In this document: one piece after another, positions 1-8,153 of the stretch
Numbering within the stretch: position 1 is the stretch's first letter
Layout of the letters: every line of letters starts with the position of its first letter
Assembly (NCBI GenBank): GCA_016933745.1
Contig: JAFGAK010000311.1
Span: 1-36,453, forward strand
Source: Bacteroidales bacterium
Lineage (GTDB): Bacteria; Bacteroidota; Bacteroidia; Bacteroidales; UBA12170
Direction of reading: 5' to 3'
Length of the DNA: 36,453 nt
Position numbers and translations under genes: made by a program
Notes under the pieces: model-generated
What the model saw: the letters and a program-made list of their open reading frames with translations, nothing else
Database searches by the model: none
Told to the model about the DNA's origin: nothing

Positions 1-731
1 GGCTGCTCATTGATTTGTTTGAGGAAGTTATCGATGTCTTTCTTGGTAAAGATCACTCCTTTATTAAATGGATTGATGTAAAAAAGCACACGGTGCTTTG
101 CCGACAAAACACTTTCATTATTCACGTAAGCAAGAACAAAGTTTTGCGGTAAATCGATTCCATAAATAGGCATATTTAATCGCCGCGCTATTTCCAGATA
201 TAGAATACTCAAACTTACTGAGTTTCCTTTTTTCTCATCTAGAACATCTTTAATAATTGAATTTGCAGGAGATGAAAGATTGCCTTTATTTCCACTAAAT
301 GCATAGATTTCAAAGAAAATGTGATTTAAGATTTGAACTCTTTCCAAAGGAGTTAGTTCTTCGTTCATCTCTAACCAAACATCTCGAGTAATCCGATCCA
401 TTTCTTTTCGAAGACTGACCGTGTCGAGTCGAGCATAATGCATCGATGCCACAATGATAGCCGCATCAAATAGACTAAACTGGCCGTTTACTTTCCATTC
501 TTCTAATTTATGATAAACTGATTTAAATTGAATTTTTTGGGTGAGTGCTTCGATGCGAACTGTTAGTTCTAAATCGTGACTTTTTTTAAATGCTTCTTCA
601 AGTAAATCAATAGCACCTTCACCAAAATTTAAGATTCGCTCCTCCACTTGATTGTAAACTGCTAAATCCGGATCGTCGAGTAATTGAACGAGCGCATTAA
701 GTTCTGTAGTTTTAGCTTTAGTTAGATTCAT
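1..731 (-). CDS. SirB1/transglutaminase-like protein (C-terminus cut by window edge)
   Basis: The reading frame opens with ATG at 731-729 and stays open to base 1, giving about 243 residues of an incomplete protein. The first half is helical and acidic. Around residues 170-205 it reads KGNSVSLSILYLEIARRLNM followed by PIYGIDLPQNFVL, which matches the core of the SirB1 / Transglut_core2 family, where the usual pattern is R/KGNPLSLSLLYLEVARRLGL then P-x-G-x-x-x-P-x-x-F. These are cytoplasmic proteins with a transglutaminase-like fold and an often TPR-like tail. The biochemical role is not established, and I see no classical Cys-His-Asp triad in the visible part. A TAnnTTTG box lies about 20 bp upstream on the same strand. 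The gene is divergent from the glucosaminidase at 877. Family assignment is fairly sure, function is not. Confidence 0.75.
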   Translation of the reverse strand, partial: MNLTKAKTTELNALVQLLDDPDLAVYNQVEERILNFGEGAIDLLEEAFKKSHDLELTVRIEALTQKIQFKSVYHKLEEWKVNGQFSLFDAAIIVASMHYARLDTVSLRKEMDRITRDVWLEMNEELTPLERVQILNHIFFEIYAFSGNKGNLSSPANSIIKDVLDEKKGNSVSLSILYLEIARRLNMPIYGIDLPQNFVLAYVNNESVLSAKHRVLFYINPFNKGVIFTKKDIDNFLKQINEQ

Positions 732-751
732 AGCAGTTAAGGCTTCTTTTA

Positions 752-759
752 CAAATTTA
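752..759 (-). promoter_or_regulatory. -7 promoter box (TAAATTTG) of the SirB1-like gene
   Basis: Read on the minus strand the sequence is TAAATTTG, an exact match to the Bacteroidota -7 consensus TAnnTTTG, 20 bp upstream of the ATG at 731. No clear -33 TTTG element is visible at the expected distance, so this is a candidate only. Confidence 0.4.
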
Positions 760-815
760 GACGTGAATATGAGAGTCTGTCTTAAAAAAATTAAAACTTA
801 TTAAACAGGAATTGT

Positions 816-823
816 TAATTTTG
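816..823 (+). promoter_or_regulatory. -7 promoter box (TAATTTTG) of the glucosaminidase gene
   Basis: TAATTTTG matches TAnnTTTG exactly and lies 53 bp before the ATG at 877, so the transcript would have a leader of roughly 45 bases. No convincing -33 element was seen. Confidence 0.4.
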
Positions 824-876
824 CCCGCCAAGGTAATTGACTAAATTTATTGAATGAACATCTATTTTGATCTGCG

Positions 877-1671
877 ATGAATAAACTTTTCTCAAAACCC
901 TCTTTACTTTTAGGTCTTCTCGCTTTTCTATTTTTCGCTTTGCCCAAACAAAGTTACAACCCCGATTTTGCAATCAACATTAAGCCAAACTCCGGACTTT
1001 TTGCTAACAAATATCCAATGGAGAAAGGGCATCAGAAGTTTATTTTAAACCTCATTCCTATGGTTAAAAAAAGTAACCAAGATGTTTTACAAGAACGAAA
1101 AAGTCTGGAACAAATCTTGGAGGCGGTTGAAACAAATAAAGAAATTCGCTTACCGGAACAAAGATGGGTCAGTTCACTTGCACGTAAATACCGCGGCGAT
1201 CGAAATTTTGATTTAGCGAAAATCGGGAAAGAAGAGCAAATAGAATATCTAAAAGAGTTATTGAGTAGAGTGGATATCATTCCTATTCGCTTGGCACTAG
1301 CACAAGCTGCCATCGAATCAGGTTGGGGGAAATCCCGCTTTTGTGTTGAAGGAAATGCTTATTTCGGAATCCATTGTTACAATCCGGGCTGCGGATTAAC
1401 TGCGGAGGAATCAATTGAAGAAGACATAGCCGTTAAAGCGTATGAAAGCGCCCAAGAATCGGTAAGTGATTACATCTTATTTCTTAACTCAAAAAGAGGC
1501 ATGCAAGCTTTTAGAGACGAGCGCATGAATTATCTCTACAATCATTCTGGAACTTCCTTATCTAAATTAGCAGAAAGCATTACTGGTTACAGCGAAAACG
1601 GAGAAGCTTATAGCCAGATGATCAATTCCATTTTAAGGAATTACATTCCCGATTCTATCTCAGATTTTTAA
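877..1671 (+). CDS. Bax-like glucosaminidase domain protein (GH73-type), exported
   Basis: 264 residues. The N-terminus (residues 1-25) is a hydrophobic signal or anchor segment, so the enzyme should act on peptidoglycan in the periplasm or at the envelope. Residues about 135-175 carry LALAQAAIESGWGKSRF and the following GNAYFGIHCYNPGCGL. This is the signature of the Bax / mannosyl-glycoprotein endo-beta-N-acetylglucosaminidase family, in which the Glu of the AAIESGWG motif (here E147) is the likely catalytic acid. Members cleave the GlcNAc-MurNAc backbone, though some Bax-type proteins are poorly characterised. The length is normal for a single-domain member and no LysM or SH3 binding domain is present. 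It converges with the lipoprotein gene at 1698 across 26 bp without an obvious terminator. The only in-frame upstream alternative start is absent, so the ATG at 877 is used. Confidence 0.8.
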   Translation: MNKLFSKPSLLLGLLAFLFFALPKQSYNPDFAINIKPNSGLFANKYPMEKGHQKFILNLIPMVKKSNQDVLQERKSLEQILEAVETNKEIRLPEQRWVSSLARKYRGDRNFDLAKIGKEEQIEYLKELLSRVDIIPIRLALAQAAIESGWGKSRFCVEGNAYFGIHCYNPGCGLTAEESIEEDIAVKAYESAQESVSDYILFLNSKRGMQAFRDERMNYLYNHSGTSLSKLAESITGYSENGEAYSQMINSILRNYIPDSISDF

Positions 1672-1697
1672 AATTTTCAGAGAATTATCCAATCCAA

Positions 1698-2180
1698 TTA
1701 TTTATCAATTCCAACCCAATCGCTCCAGCCGGCGATGTATATCAGATCGTAATTAGCATTGTATCTTACAATTACGCTAACCGTTCTATCGTCGCCACCC
1801 CAATGTGTAATTGGCAAATCGCTGTCGACACCAACATTATCACTTTGCTGAACCATCACGGTAGTTCCTGTTCCGTCGTTTACTCCAATTCGGTATTCGC
1901 TCCAATTAGAAGTTGGAATATCAAGAGTAAAAAACTTAGAAGCACCAGGAGCAAGCGTTTCGCCTCCAGTTAAAACATTACTTCCCCACTCACCAATGGG
2001 TTGATTTTCTTGTCCGGCAATTCCTCTAGAGCGAAGTTCAATCGTGGTAATTGTAAACTCCGAACTTGCATCGTTTATAAATTTTACATAGAGGGTATCT
2101 TCGGCTGGATTATCCGATTCTTTATCACATGCCACCAAGGCAAACATGATGAGAACAAAAGGAATGATTAATTTTTTCAT
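1698..2180 (-). CDS. Lipoprotein of unknown function with possible surface-export signal
   Basis: 160 residues starting MKK with a hydrophobic stretch and a clear lipobox LVAC, so Cys18 is the predicted lipidated residue after signal peptidase II cleavage. The residues after the Cys are D-K-E-S-D. In Bacteroidota an acidic or lysine-plus-acidic patch directly after the Cys (lipoprotein export signal) can direct lipoproteins to the cell surface, so surface exposure is possible. The mature part is rich in Thr, Ser, Gly and aromatic residues and alternates like a beta-sandwich, with no motif I recognise. It stands alone on the minus strand, 160 bp downstream of the nucleoside phosphorylase gene, from which it is separated by a strong terminator. 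It therefore probably has its own promoter, but no exact TAnnTTTG box was found ahead of it. Confidence 0.7.
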   Translation of the reverse strand: MKKLIIPFVLIMFALVACDKESDNPAEDTLYVKFINDASSEFTITTIELRSRGIAGQENQPIGEWGSNVLTGGETLAPGASKFFTLDIPTSNWSEYRIGVNDGTGTTVMVQQSDNVGVDSDLPITHWGGDDRTVSVIVRYNANYDLIYIAGWSDWVGIDK

Positions 2181-2292
2181 GGTTCTATTTTTTATCAGTT
2201 AGGATTACATGGTTCAAAAAAGCTATACAAGAATAGCGAAAAAATAGAAATAAAACAATTGAATTGGCAAAATAAGAGGCTATTAAAAACAA

Positions 2293-2329
2293 AAAATCCT
2301 GTCAAATTTTTTTTAACTGACAGGACTTT
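2293..2329 (-). terminator. Rho-independent terminator of the nucleoside phosphorylase gene (bidirectional stem)
   Basis: The stem TCCTGTCA / TGACAGGA (2297-2304 with 2318-2325) closes an AT-rich 13-base loop. On the minus strand it is followed by a run of T (2296 downward), 12-15 bp after the stop codon of the phosphorylase at 2341. On the plus strand it also has a short T run, so it could act in both directions. Confidence 0.8.
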
Positions 2330-2340
2330 TTAAAATCTAA

Positions 2341-3213
2341 TTATTTAGAAAGTTTTTCCAGCAAATCCTCAATAAGCGCAGTAACACTTGGTTTATAATC
2401 TTTGGCATATTCTTTACGCAATCGATTGGCAATGATCGCACAAACGGTCATTGCATTATGGCCTAAAGCTTTAGACAAACCATACAAAGCAGAAGTCTCC
2501 ATTTCGAAGTTTGTAATCCGATAGCCTTCGTAAGAAAAAGCAGAAATCCGATCATTTAAATCTGGATAGGCTAAAGGCAAACGTAAAACACGACCTTGTG
2601 GACCAAAAAAACCTGGGGCTGTTGCTGTAATTCCTCTTACATATCCTTTTTCCATTCTTTTCATCAAATCATTACTTCCTTCAACAATATAAGCTTTTGG
2701 TAAATCTGAAGGCCAATGCGTTTGCTTTAGGAATGCTTCGGTTAACGCTTTATCTTCTATTTCGTTGCCAGCTGCATAAAAGCGCATCAATCCATCCAAA
2801 CCAATTCCGTGTGTCGACATAACATAGCTTCCTACCGGGATATCTTCTTGCATGGCGCCTGAAGTTCCTAGTCGAATAATATTCAACGCTTTATGTTCTG
2901 TTTTAGGAATTCGCTGTTCCAGATCAATATTGACAATCGCATCCAACTCGTTGATGACAATATCCAAATTATCGGTTCCCATTCCGGTTGAAAGTACCGT
3001 CAATCGTTTTTTTCCAATGTATCCTGTGTGAGTAACAATTTCGCGGTTGCTTTGCTTAAATTCGATTTTATCAAAATAAGCGGATAGAACCGGCACTCGA
3101 CCTGGATCTCCAACAACAATAATATCATCAGCAATATTTTCCGGTTTCAATTTTAAGTGATAAATACTACCGTCCGGATTTAGTATCAGTTCAGATTCAG
3201 CTATTCTGTTCAT
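2341..3213 (-). CDS. Nucleoside phosphorylase (uridine/purine nucleoside phosphorylase family)
   Basis: 290 residues. It belongs to the PNP/UDP family (NP-I), which splits nucleosides with phosphate into a free base and ribose-1-phosphate in the cytoplasm. Supporting motifs are VVGDPGRVP near residue 34 (phosphate-binding glycine loop), LGTSGAMQEDIPVGSYV in the middle (the family G-T-S/C-G-x-x-x-x-x-x-x-G segment), and NFEMETSALYGLS near residue 235, which holds the conserved EME ribose-contacting pattern. The length is somewhat above the roughly 250 residues of E. coli Udp, as usual for the Bacteroidota subgroup. Whether uridine or purine nucleosides are preferred cannot be told from sequence alone. 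The gene is monocistronic: a terminator follows at 2293-2329, and cinA diverges from it on the other side. Confidence 0.85.
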   Translation of the reverse strand: MNRIAESELILNPDGSIYHLKLKPENIADDIIVVGDPGRVPVLSAYFDKIEFKQSNREIVTHTGYIGKKRLTVLSTGMGTDNLDIVINELDAIVNIDLEQRIPKTEHKALNIIRLGTSGAMQEDIPVGSYVMSTHGIGLDGLMRFYAAGNEIEDKALTEAFLKQTHWPSDLPKAYIVEGSNDLMKRMEKGYVRGITATAPGFFGPQGRVLRLPLAYPDLNDRISAFSYEGYRITNFEMETSALYGLSKALGHNAMTVCAIIANRLRKEYAKDYKPSVTALIEDLLEKLSK

Positions 3214-3233
3214 GGGTCAAAGGATATTTAATG

Positions 3234-3241
3234 TAATTTTG
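3234..3241 (+). promoter_or_regulatory. -7 promoter box (TAATTTTG) upstream of cinA
   Basis: An exact TAnnTTTG match on the plus strand in the 163-bp divergent space between the phosphorylase and cinA. It would give a leader of about 125 bases to the cinA start at 3377, containing a 39-codon open frame at 3255-3374. No -33 element is evident. Confidence 0.35.
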
Positions 3242-3376
3242 TCTTAAAAATAAAATGTCAAACCCTTATTGGTTTTTCGTTGTAAAATCATGGCTTTTGC
3301 AGACGCTAAGCCAAATTACTACGGAAACTTCAACCGATTTGACACTTACAAATGTACGAAATTTCAAATATTAAAA

Positions 3377-4630
3377 ATGATTGCACAAATTATTAGTATA
3401 GGAGATGAATTGCTGATTGGGCAAGTAGTGAATACCAACGCTTCTTGGATGAGCGAAGTATTGAATCGTAACGGTATAAATGTCAGCGAAATAAAAGCAA
3501 TTGCAGACGATAAACAAGCAATTATGACTAGCATCGATTCTGCTTTTCAAAATGCCGATATTATTTTATTAACAGGTGGTTTAGGACCTACCAAAGATGA
3601 TATTACGAAACATACTTTATGTGAATATTTCAATACGGATTTGCAATTTAACGAAGAAGCATTCGCAACGATTCAGCAAATTTTTAAAATGCGCCATTTC
3701 GAAGTCACCAAAGTTAATAGAGACCAAGCCAAATTGCCAGCCAGTTGTATTCGTATCCCAAACAGTAACGGAACGGCTTCTGGAATGTGGTTTGAAAAAG
3801 ACGGCAAAGTTTTAGTTTCCATGCCGGGCGTTCCATTTGAAATGAAAACGATGATGGAAGACGAAGTGATCCCCAAACTTAAAGCTAAATTTAAAACACC
3901 TGTTATTCTTCATCGAACCATTATGACACAAGGTGTTGGCGAATCATTTTTAGCTAAAAAAATTGAAGATTGGGAAAATGCTTTACCGAAAAATATCAAA
4001 CTCGCCTATTTACCACAGCCGGGAATCGTGCGTTTAAGATTATCAGCCATTGGTGAAAACAAAGAAGTTTGCTTGGAAAAAATCAATCAACTGGTCAGTG
4101 ATTTAAATAAACTAATTGGCGATTTAATTTACGGTTACGACGACCTATTATTGGAAGAAGCAATCGGCGAAAGCCTTAAAAAAAATCATAAAACGTTGTC
4201 GACCGCAGAAAGTTGCACAGGAGGTTATATTGCTCATCTAATTACGACCATTGCCGGAAGCTCTAATTATTATAAAGGATCAGCAATTGTTTATTCCAAT
4301 GATATCAAATCATCTGTATTAAATGTATCCAATTCGAATCTTGAAAAAGACGGCGCAGTAAGCGAAAGCGTGGTGAAAGAAATGGCGTTGGGCGTAAAAA
4401 CAAAATTCGGAACGGATTATTCGATTGCAACATCCGGAATTGCCGGTCCCAATGGTGGAACAGAAGAAAAACCTGTTGGCACAACGTGGATCGCCATTGC
4501 CGGACCAAATGGCGTTGAAGCCGCAAAATATCATTTTGGCGAACACCGTGGAAGAAATATTCGAAGAGCAGCACTAACGGCACTTTTTATGCTCAAAAAA
4601 TTAGTCGATAAAGAAAACGAACAACTCTAA
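3377..4630 (+). CDS. cinA: CinA family protein: molybdopterin-binding domain plus nicotinamide-nucleotide amidase (PncC)
   Basis: 417 residues from the ATG at 3377. The N-terminus MIAQIISIGDELLIGQ is the typical CinA beginning (MoCF/competence domain, with LTGGLGPTKDDITK around residue 70). The C-terminal domain from about residue 255 contains STAESCTGGYIAH and ATSGIAGPNGGTEEKPVGT, the PncC amidase signature that converts nicotinamide mononucleotide to nicotinic acid mononucleotide in NAD salvage. The full two-domain length is normal for the family. The frame stays open further upstream to a TTG at 3269, but that extension has no family counterpart and the ATG gives the canonical start. A possible leader frame ends two bases before the ATG. 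The gene is cytoplasmic and appears monocistronic; the next gene starts 52 bp downstream with its own signal-peptide protein. Confidence 0.92.
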   Translation: MIAQIISIGDELLIGQVVNTNASWMSEVLNRNGINVSEIKAIADDKQAIMTSIDSAFQNADIILLTGGLGPTKDDITKHTLCEYFNTDLQFNEEAFATIQQIFKMRHFEVTKVNRDQAKLPASCIRIPNSNGTASGMWFEKDGKVLVSMPGVPFEMKTMMEDEVIPKLKAKFKTPVILHRTIMTQGVGESFLAKKIEDWENALPKNIKLAYLPQPGIVRLRLSAIGENKEVCLEKINQLVSDLNKLIGDLIYGYDDLLLEEAIGESLKKNHKTLSTAESCTGGYIAHLITTIAGSSNYYKGSAIVYSNDIKSSVLNVSNSNLEKDGAVSESVVKEMALGVKTKFGTDYSIATSGIAGPNGGTEEKPVGTTWIAIAGPNGVEAAKYHFGEHRGRNIRRAALTALFMLKKLVDKENEQL

Positions 4631-4682
4631 ATTCAATATAAAGCACTCAAATTCAGGCTATTTTTCACAAAAAACCAGGACA

Positions 4683-5954
4683 ATGAAAAAAATAAGCTAC
4701 CTCCTATTTTTCCTATTAATCAGCAATTTTTCGTTCGCTCAGTTCGATTCCTTCTTTTCAAATCAAAGCTTACGCATCGATTATACGCATGCCGGAAATC
4801 ATGATCAGGAATTTTATTTTTTAGACGAAATCATTGCCGAACCATATTGGGGAGGTTCCAAAACGAATTTAATCGACTCTTTTAAATACGGAAAGTATTT
4901 CTTCGAAGTGTATGATCAAAAGTCAGGAGCACTCATCTATTCGCGCGGATATTCCACCCTATTTGCTGAATGGCAAACAACGTTGGAATCAAAAGAAGTT
5001 TCAAAAAGTTTTCAAGAAACCATTGTAATCCCAATGCCAATAAATCCAGTAATTATTAAGCTTTATTCGCGGAATTGGAAAGGAAAATTAATTAAGCAAG
5101 TTGAATATACGATCGATCCCAAAAACTACTTTATCAAACATGGCTTGAAAAATGAATATCCGATATATCAAGCTTTAGTGCAAGGCGATCCATCCGAAAA
5201 AGTCGATATTGTCATTTTGCCGGATGGTTATACAAAAGAGGAGATGAATCTTTTTATTAAAGATTGTGATAAGTTTGCTCAAGTACTTTTCAATTATTAT
5301 CCCTATTCCAAGTACAAAGATCGCTTTAATATTTCAGGCGTTTTGGCTCCTTCTGAAGAATCAGGAGCTGATATACCCAAAGATTCTGTTTGGAAAAACA
5401 CCTTGTTGGGAACTAGTTTCTATACTTTCGACAGCGAACGCTACTGCATGACTACGGAGAACAAAGACGTACGAAATGTTGCAGCAAACGTAGCTTACGA
5501 TCAAATTTACATCTTAGTAAATACTACAAAATACGGTGGTGGTGCCATCTTAAACCATTATAATATCAGCGTGAATTCTAACAAAGAAGCAGGCAAAATA
5601 TTTATACACGAACTCGGACATGGCTTTGCTGGTTTAGGTGATGAATACTACGATAACTCTACTTCGTACAACGATTTTTACAATCTCGAAGTAGAACCTT
5701 GGGAACCAAACATTACTACATTGGTCCATTTTGATTCCAAATGGGGACATTTAATTGCGGATAGCATTCCAATTCCAACACCTGATTCAACGATGTATCA
5801 AAATTCAATGGGTGTTTTTGAAGGTGGAGGATACTCTGCCAAAGGAATTTACCGACCTAAGAAAGATTGTTTGATGAAGACTTTTGATGGTGACCATTTT
5901 TGCGATGCATGCGCAGAAGCAATTGAAAACATGATTAACTTTTATTCTAAATAA
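4683..5954 (+). CDS. Secreted M64-family (IgA-peptidase-type) zinc metallopeptidase
   Basis: 423 residues with a cleavable signal peptide (MKKISYLLFFLLISNFSFAQ, cleavage after FAQ). Residues 309-321 read HELGHGFAGLGDE: an HExxH zinc site with H309 and H313 as ligands, E310 as the catalytic base, and D320 or E321 as the probable third ligand. The exact HExxHxFAGLxDEY pattern is that of peptidase family M64, named for a clostridial IgA protease. The first 150 residues form the beta-rich M64 N-terminal domain, and the segment CLMKTFDGDHFCDACAEAI near the end is also typical. Substrates in Bacteroidota are not known, so an IgA-specific role should not be assumed. No T9SS sorting domain is seen at the C-terminus. 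A near-match -7 box (TATTTTTC, 4659-4666) precedes the start. Confidence 0.88.
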   Translation: MKKISYLLFFLLISNFSFAQFDSFFSNQSLRIDYTHAGNHDQEFYFLDEIIAEPYWGGSKTNLIDSFKYGKYFFEVYDQKSGALIYSRGYSTLFAEWQTTLESKEVSKSFQETIVIPMPINPVIIKLYSRNWKGKLIKQVEYTIDPKNYFIKHGLKNEYPIYQALVQGDPSEKVDIVILPDGYTKEEMNLFIKDCDKFAQVLFNYYPYSKYKDRFNISGVLAPSEESGADIPKDSVWKNTLLGTSFYTFDSERYCMTTENKDVRNVAANVAYDQIYILVNTTKYGGGAILNHYNISVNSNKEAGKIFIHELGHGFAGLGDEYYDNSTSYNDFYNLEVEPWEPNITTLVHFDSKWGHLIADSIPIPTPDSTMYQNSMGVFEGGGYSAKGIYRPKKDCLMKTFDGDHFCDACAEAIENMINFYSK

Positions 5955-5988
5955 GAAAGAAAAGCAAGTAGAATCCTTAGTTTTAACT

Positions 5989-5996
5989 AATTTTGC
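5989..5996 (+). promoter_or_regulatory. -7 promoter box (TAATTTTG) of the ptb-buk operon
   Basis: Exact TAnnTTTG match 28 bp upstream of the ptb ATG at 6025, which implies a leader of about 20 bases. No clear TTTG at -33. Confidence 0.5.
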
Positions 5997-6024
5997 ATAC
6001 CGAAAATTTATAGAAATACAGATT

Positions 6025-6927
6025 ATGGCTATCACACATTTAAATCAACTTTTTGCAGAACTAAAAAACAAGAATAAAAAAAGACTGGTAGCGGCTTATG
6101 CCAACGATGCTCACACCATCGAAGCTGTTAGCAAAGCGGTTGATTTAGGAATCATTGAAGCAACATTGGTTGGAGATATCGACACCATGAAAGCGGTTTG
6201 TCAGGCTGAAGGAATTGATAGCACAAAATTCGAAATGGTTCAAGAAAGCGATCCACAAAAAGCAGCACATGCTGCCTGTATCCTTATCAATCAAGGAAAA
6301 GGCGATTTTATCATGAAAGGATTGGTTAGCACCGATCAGTATATGAGAGCTTTGCTAAATAAAGAAAGCGGATTAGTGCTTCCTAAAGCCATCTTGAGTC
6401 ATGTGACGGTTATGGAAACTCCGGCTTATTCCAAATTGCTTATTTATGGAGATGTTGCAATCATTCCATCACCTGAAATGCCAGAAAAAATTGCCATTAC
6501 TAATTATTTGATAAAAACAGCTCAGTCGCTAGGAATACAACAGCCCAAAGTGGCAATTATTGCAGCTTCTGAACAAGTTTCCTTAAAAATGCAAGCAACC
6601 TTAGATGCTGCTGTACTTTCTAAAATGGCTGAACGCGGTCAATTTAAAAATGCGTTTGTGGATGGACCATTGGCTTTAGATGTTGCGATTGATAAAGAAA
6701 GTGCGAAAATTAAAAAATTAGGCGGAAAAGTTGCTGGTGATGCAGATTGCTTGGTTTTTCCAAATATCGAAGCCGGGAATGTATTTTATAAAACGAACAC
6801 CAAACTAGCTGGTGCTGTTTTAGGAGCAATGGTTCTGGGAGCAAAAGTGCCTGCAGTCCTTTCTTCCCGTGGCGATAGTGTTCAAACAAAATTATACAGT
6901 ATTGGATTAGCGGCCATACAAGCCTAG
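6025..6927 (+). CDS. ptb: Phosphate butyryltransferase (phosphate acyltransferase family)
   Basis: 300 residues, the normal length for Ptb, shorter than two-domain phosphotransacetylases. The enzyme exchanges CoA of butyryl-CoA (or a similar acyl-CoA) for phosphate. The family pattern is visible as VAAYANDAHTIEAVSKAVDLGI at the start, GKGDFIMKGLVSTDQYMRALLNKESGL around residue 90, and the C-terminal GDADCLVFPNIEAGNVFYKTN, characteristic of the PTA/PTB fold. Butyrate kinase follows 50 bp downstream on the same strand without a terminator, so the two form the classical ptb-buk operon that makes ATP from an acyl-CoA. Other butyrate-pathway genes are not in the window, so the chain length of the natural substrate (butyryl or branched-chain acyl) is open. 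Confidence 0.9.
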   Translation: MAITHLNQLFAELKNKNKKRLVAAYANDAHTIEAVSKAVDLGIIEATLVGDIDTMKAVCQAEGIDSTKFEMVQESDPQKAAHAACILINQGKGDFIMKGLVSTDQYMRALLNKESGLVLPKAILSHVTVMETPAYSKLLIYGDVAIIPSPEMPEKIAITNYLIKTAQSLGIQQPKVAIIAASEQVSLKMQATLDAAVLSKMAERGQFKNAFVDGPLALDVAIDKESAKIKKLGGKVAGDADCLVFPNIEAGNVFYKTNTKLAGAVLGAMVLGAKVPAVLSSRGDSVQTKLYSIGLAAIQA

Positions 6928-6977
6928 CTATTACTTTGATTAAAAAAATATAGACTGACCTTTCAAAAGCGGAGAAA

Positions 6978-8066
6978 ATGAAATTAAGCAATGGAATTCG
7001 CGTAATCGCAATTAACCCAGGATCTACTTCTACTAAGATTGCAGTCTATGAGAATGAGACGCCGGTTTTAATCAAAAACATTACCCATACACCCGAAGAA
7101 CTCGCTCCATTTAAAAAAATAACAGATCAATTTGAGTATCGAAAAAACATCATTTGCAAAATACTCAATGATGCTGAAATACGACTTGATTTAGTCCGTG
7201 CCATTGTGGGTCGGGGTGGATTAGTAAAGCCCATAGAATCTGGCGTTTACATTGTAAACGAAGCCATGAAACGGGACCTAATTAACAGTCCTCTAGGAGC
7301 TGAACATGCCAGTAATTTAGGCGGTCTTATTGCTGCCGACATGGCAAAAAATCTGCCTGATGCCAAAGCATATATTGCAAATCCTGTGGTAGTAGATGAG
7401 TTGGATGATATCGCCAGATACTCTGGTCACCCTTTGCTTCCACGAATCTCCATTTTCCATGCTCTAAATCAAAAAGCGGTTGCCCGCCAGCATGCTCGTT
7501 CGCTCATGCAAAAATACGAAGACATGAACTTAATTGTGGTTCATTTAGGAGGAGGAATTACCGTTGGTGCGCACAAAAAAGGACGAGTTGTTGATGTAAA
7601 CCAAGGCTTGGATGGCGATGGACCGTTTTCTCCCGAACGTACCGGAACACTTCCAGTAGGATCGCTTATTCGGTTATGTTATAGTGGAAAATACACATTA
7701 GAAGAAGTATTAAAAATGAATAAAGGGAATGGCGGATTGGTTGCTTATTTGGGAACCAACAGCGCATACGATATCGAAAAGCGTGCTCAAGAAGGTGATG
7801 AAGAAGCCAAGAAAATATTCGAAGCCATGGCCTATCAAGTTGCGAAAGAAGTTGGAGCCATGTATGCCGTTCTTTGTGGAGTTGTTGATGGAATTTTGAT
7901 TACAGGAGGTATTGCTCATAGCAAATGGTTTGTCAATCAAATCTCTCAACGTGTTCATAAAATGGCTCCGGTTCATATTTATCCTGGCGAAGATGAAATG
8001 AGAGCGCTCGCTTTCAACGGATTAAGAGTAATAAGAGGCGAAACAATCGCTAAAGAATATGTTTAA
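6978..8066 (+). CDS. buk: Butyrate kinase
   Basis: 362 residues. A member of the acetate/butyrate kinase (ASKHA) family that transfers phosphate from butyryl-phosphate to ADP, the ATP-yielding step after Ptb. Visible motifs are the N-terminal phosphate-binding AINPGSTSTKIAVYEN, VVHLGGGITVGAHKKGRVVDV in the centre, the following GDGPFSPERTGTLP that is specific to butyrate kinases rather than acetate kinases, and the adenosine-binding ILITGGIAHS near residue 310. The length matches Buk (about 355) rather than AckA (about 400). A GGAG sequence lies a few bases before the ATG, a reasonable ribosome-binding site. The enzyme is cytoplasmic and co-transcribed with ptb. Confidence 0.92.
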   Translation: MKLSNGIRVIAINPGSTSTKIAVYENETPVLIKNITHTPEELAPFKKITDQFEYRKNIICKILNDAEIRLDLVRAIVGRGGLVKPIESGVYIVNEAMKRDLINSPLGAEHASNLGGLIAADMAKNLPDAKAYIANPVVVDELDDIARYSGHPLLPRISIFHALNQKAVARQHARSLMQKYEDMNLIVVHLGGGITVGAHKKGRVVDVNQGLDGDGPFSPERTGTLPVGSLIRLCYSGKYTLEEVLKMNKGNGGLVAYLGTNSAYDIEKRAQEGDEEAKKIFEAMAYQVAKEVGAMYAVLCGVVDGILITGGIAHSKWFVNQISQRVHKMAPVHIYPGEDEMRALAFNGLRVIRGETIAKEYV

Positions 8067-8124
8067 TGGGATAATCTGGCGATTCCACATTTCGTAAATA
8101 AAAGATAATCAGTTAAATGGTATT

Positions 8125-8148
8125 AGCACATCAGCAAATTAGCAAATT
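8125..8148. repeat. Three tandem octamers (AGCAMATY) upstream of rlmD
   Basis: The sequence is AGCACATC, AGCAAATT, AGCAAATT in direct succession, ending five bases before the rlmD ATG. I associate such AGCA-A-rich octamer runs with dispersed intergenic repeats in Bacteroidota genomes, from memory and without a search. It lies in the 87-bp buk-rlmD spacer, which otherwise shows no clear promoter. Confidence 0.5.
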
Positions 8149-8153
8149 AATTT

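Noticed and set aside
3269-3376. Extension of CinA from a TTG
   Set aside because: Residues before MIAQIISIGDELL do not match the family and the codon is not a common start.
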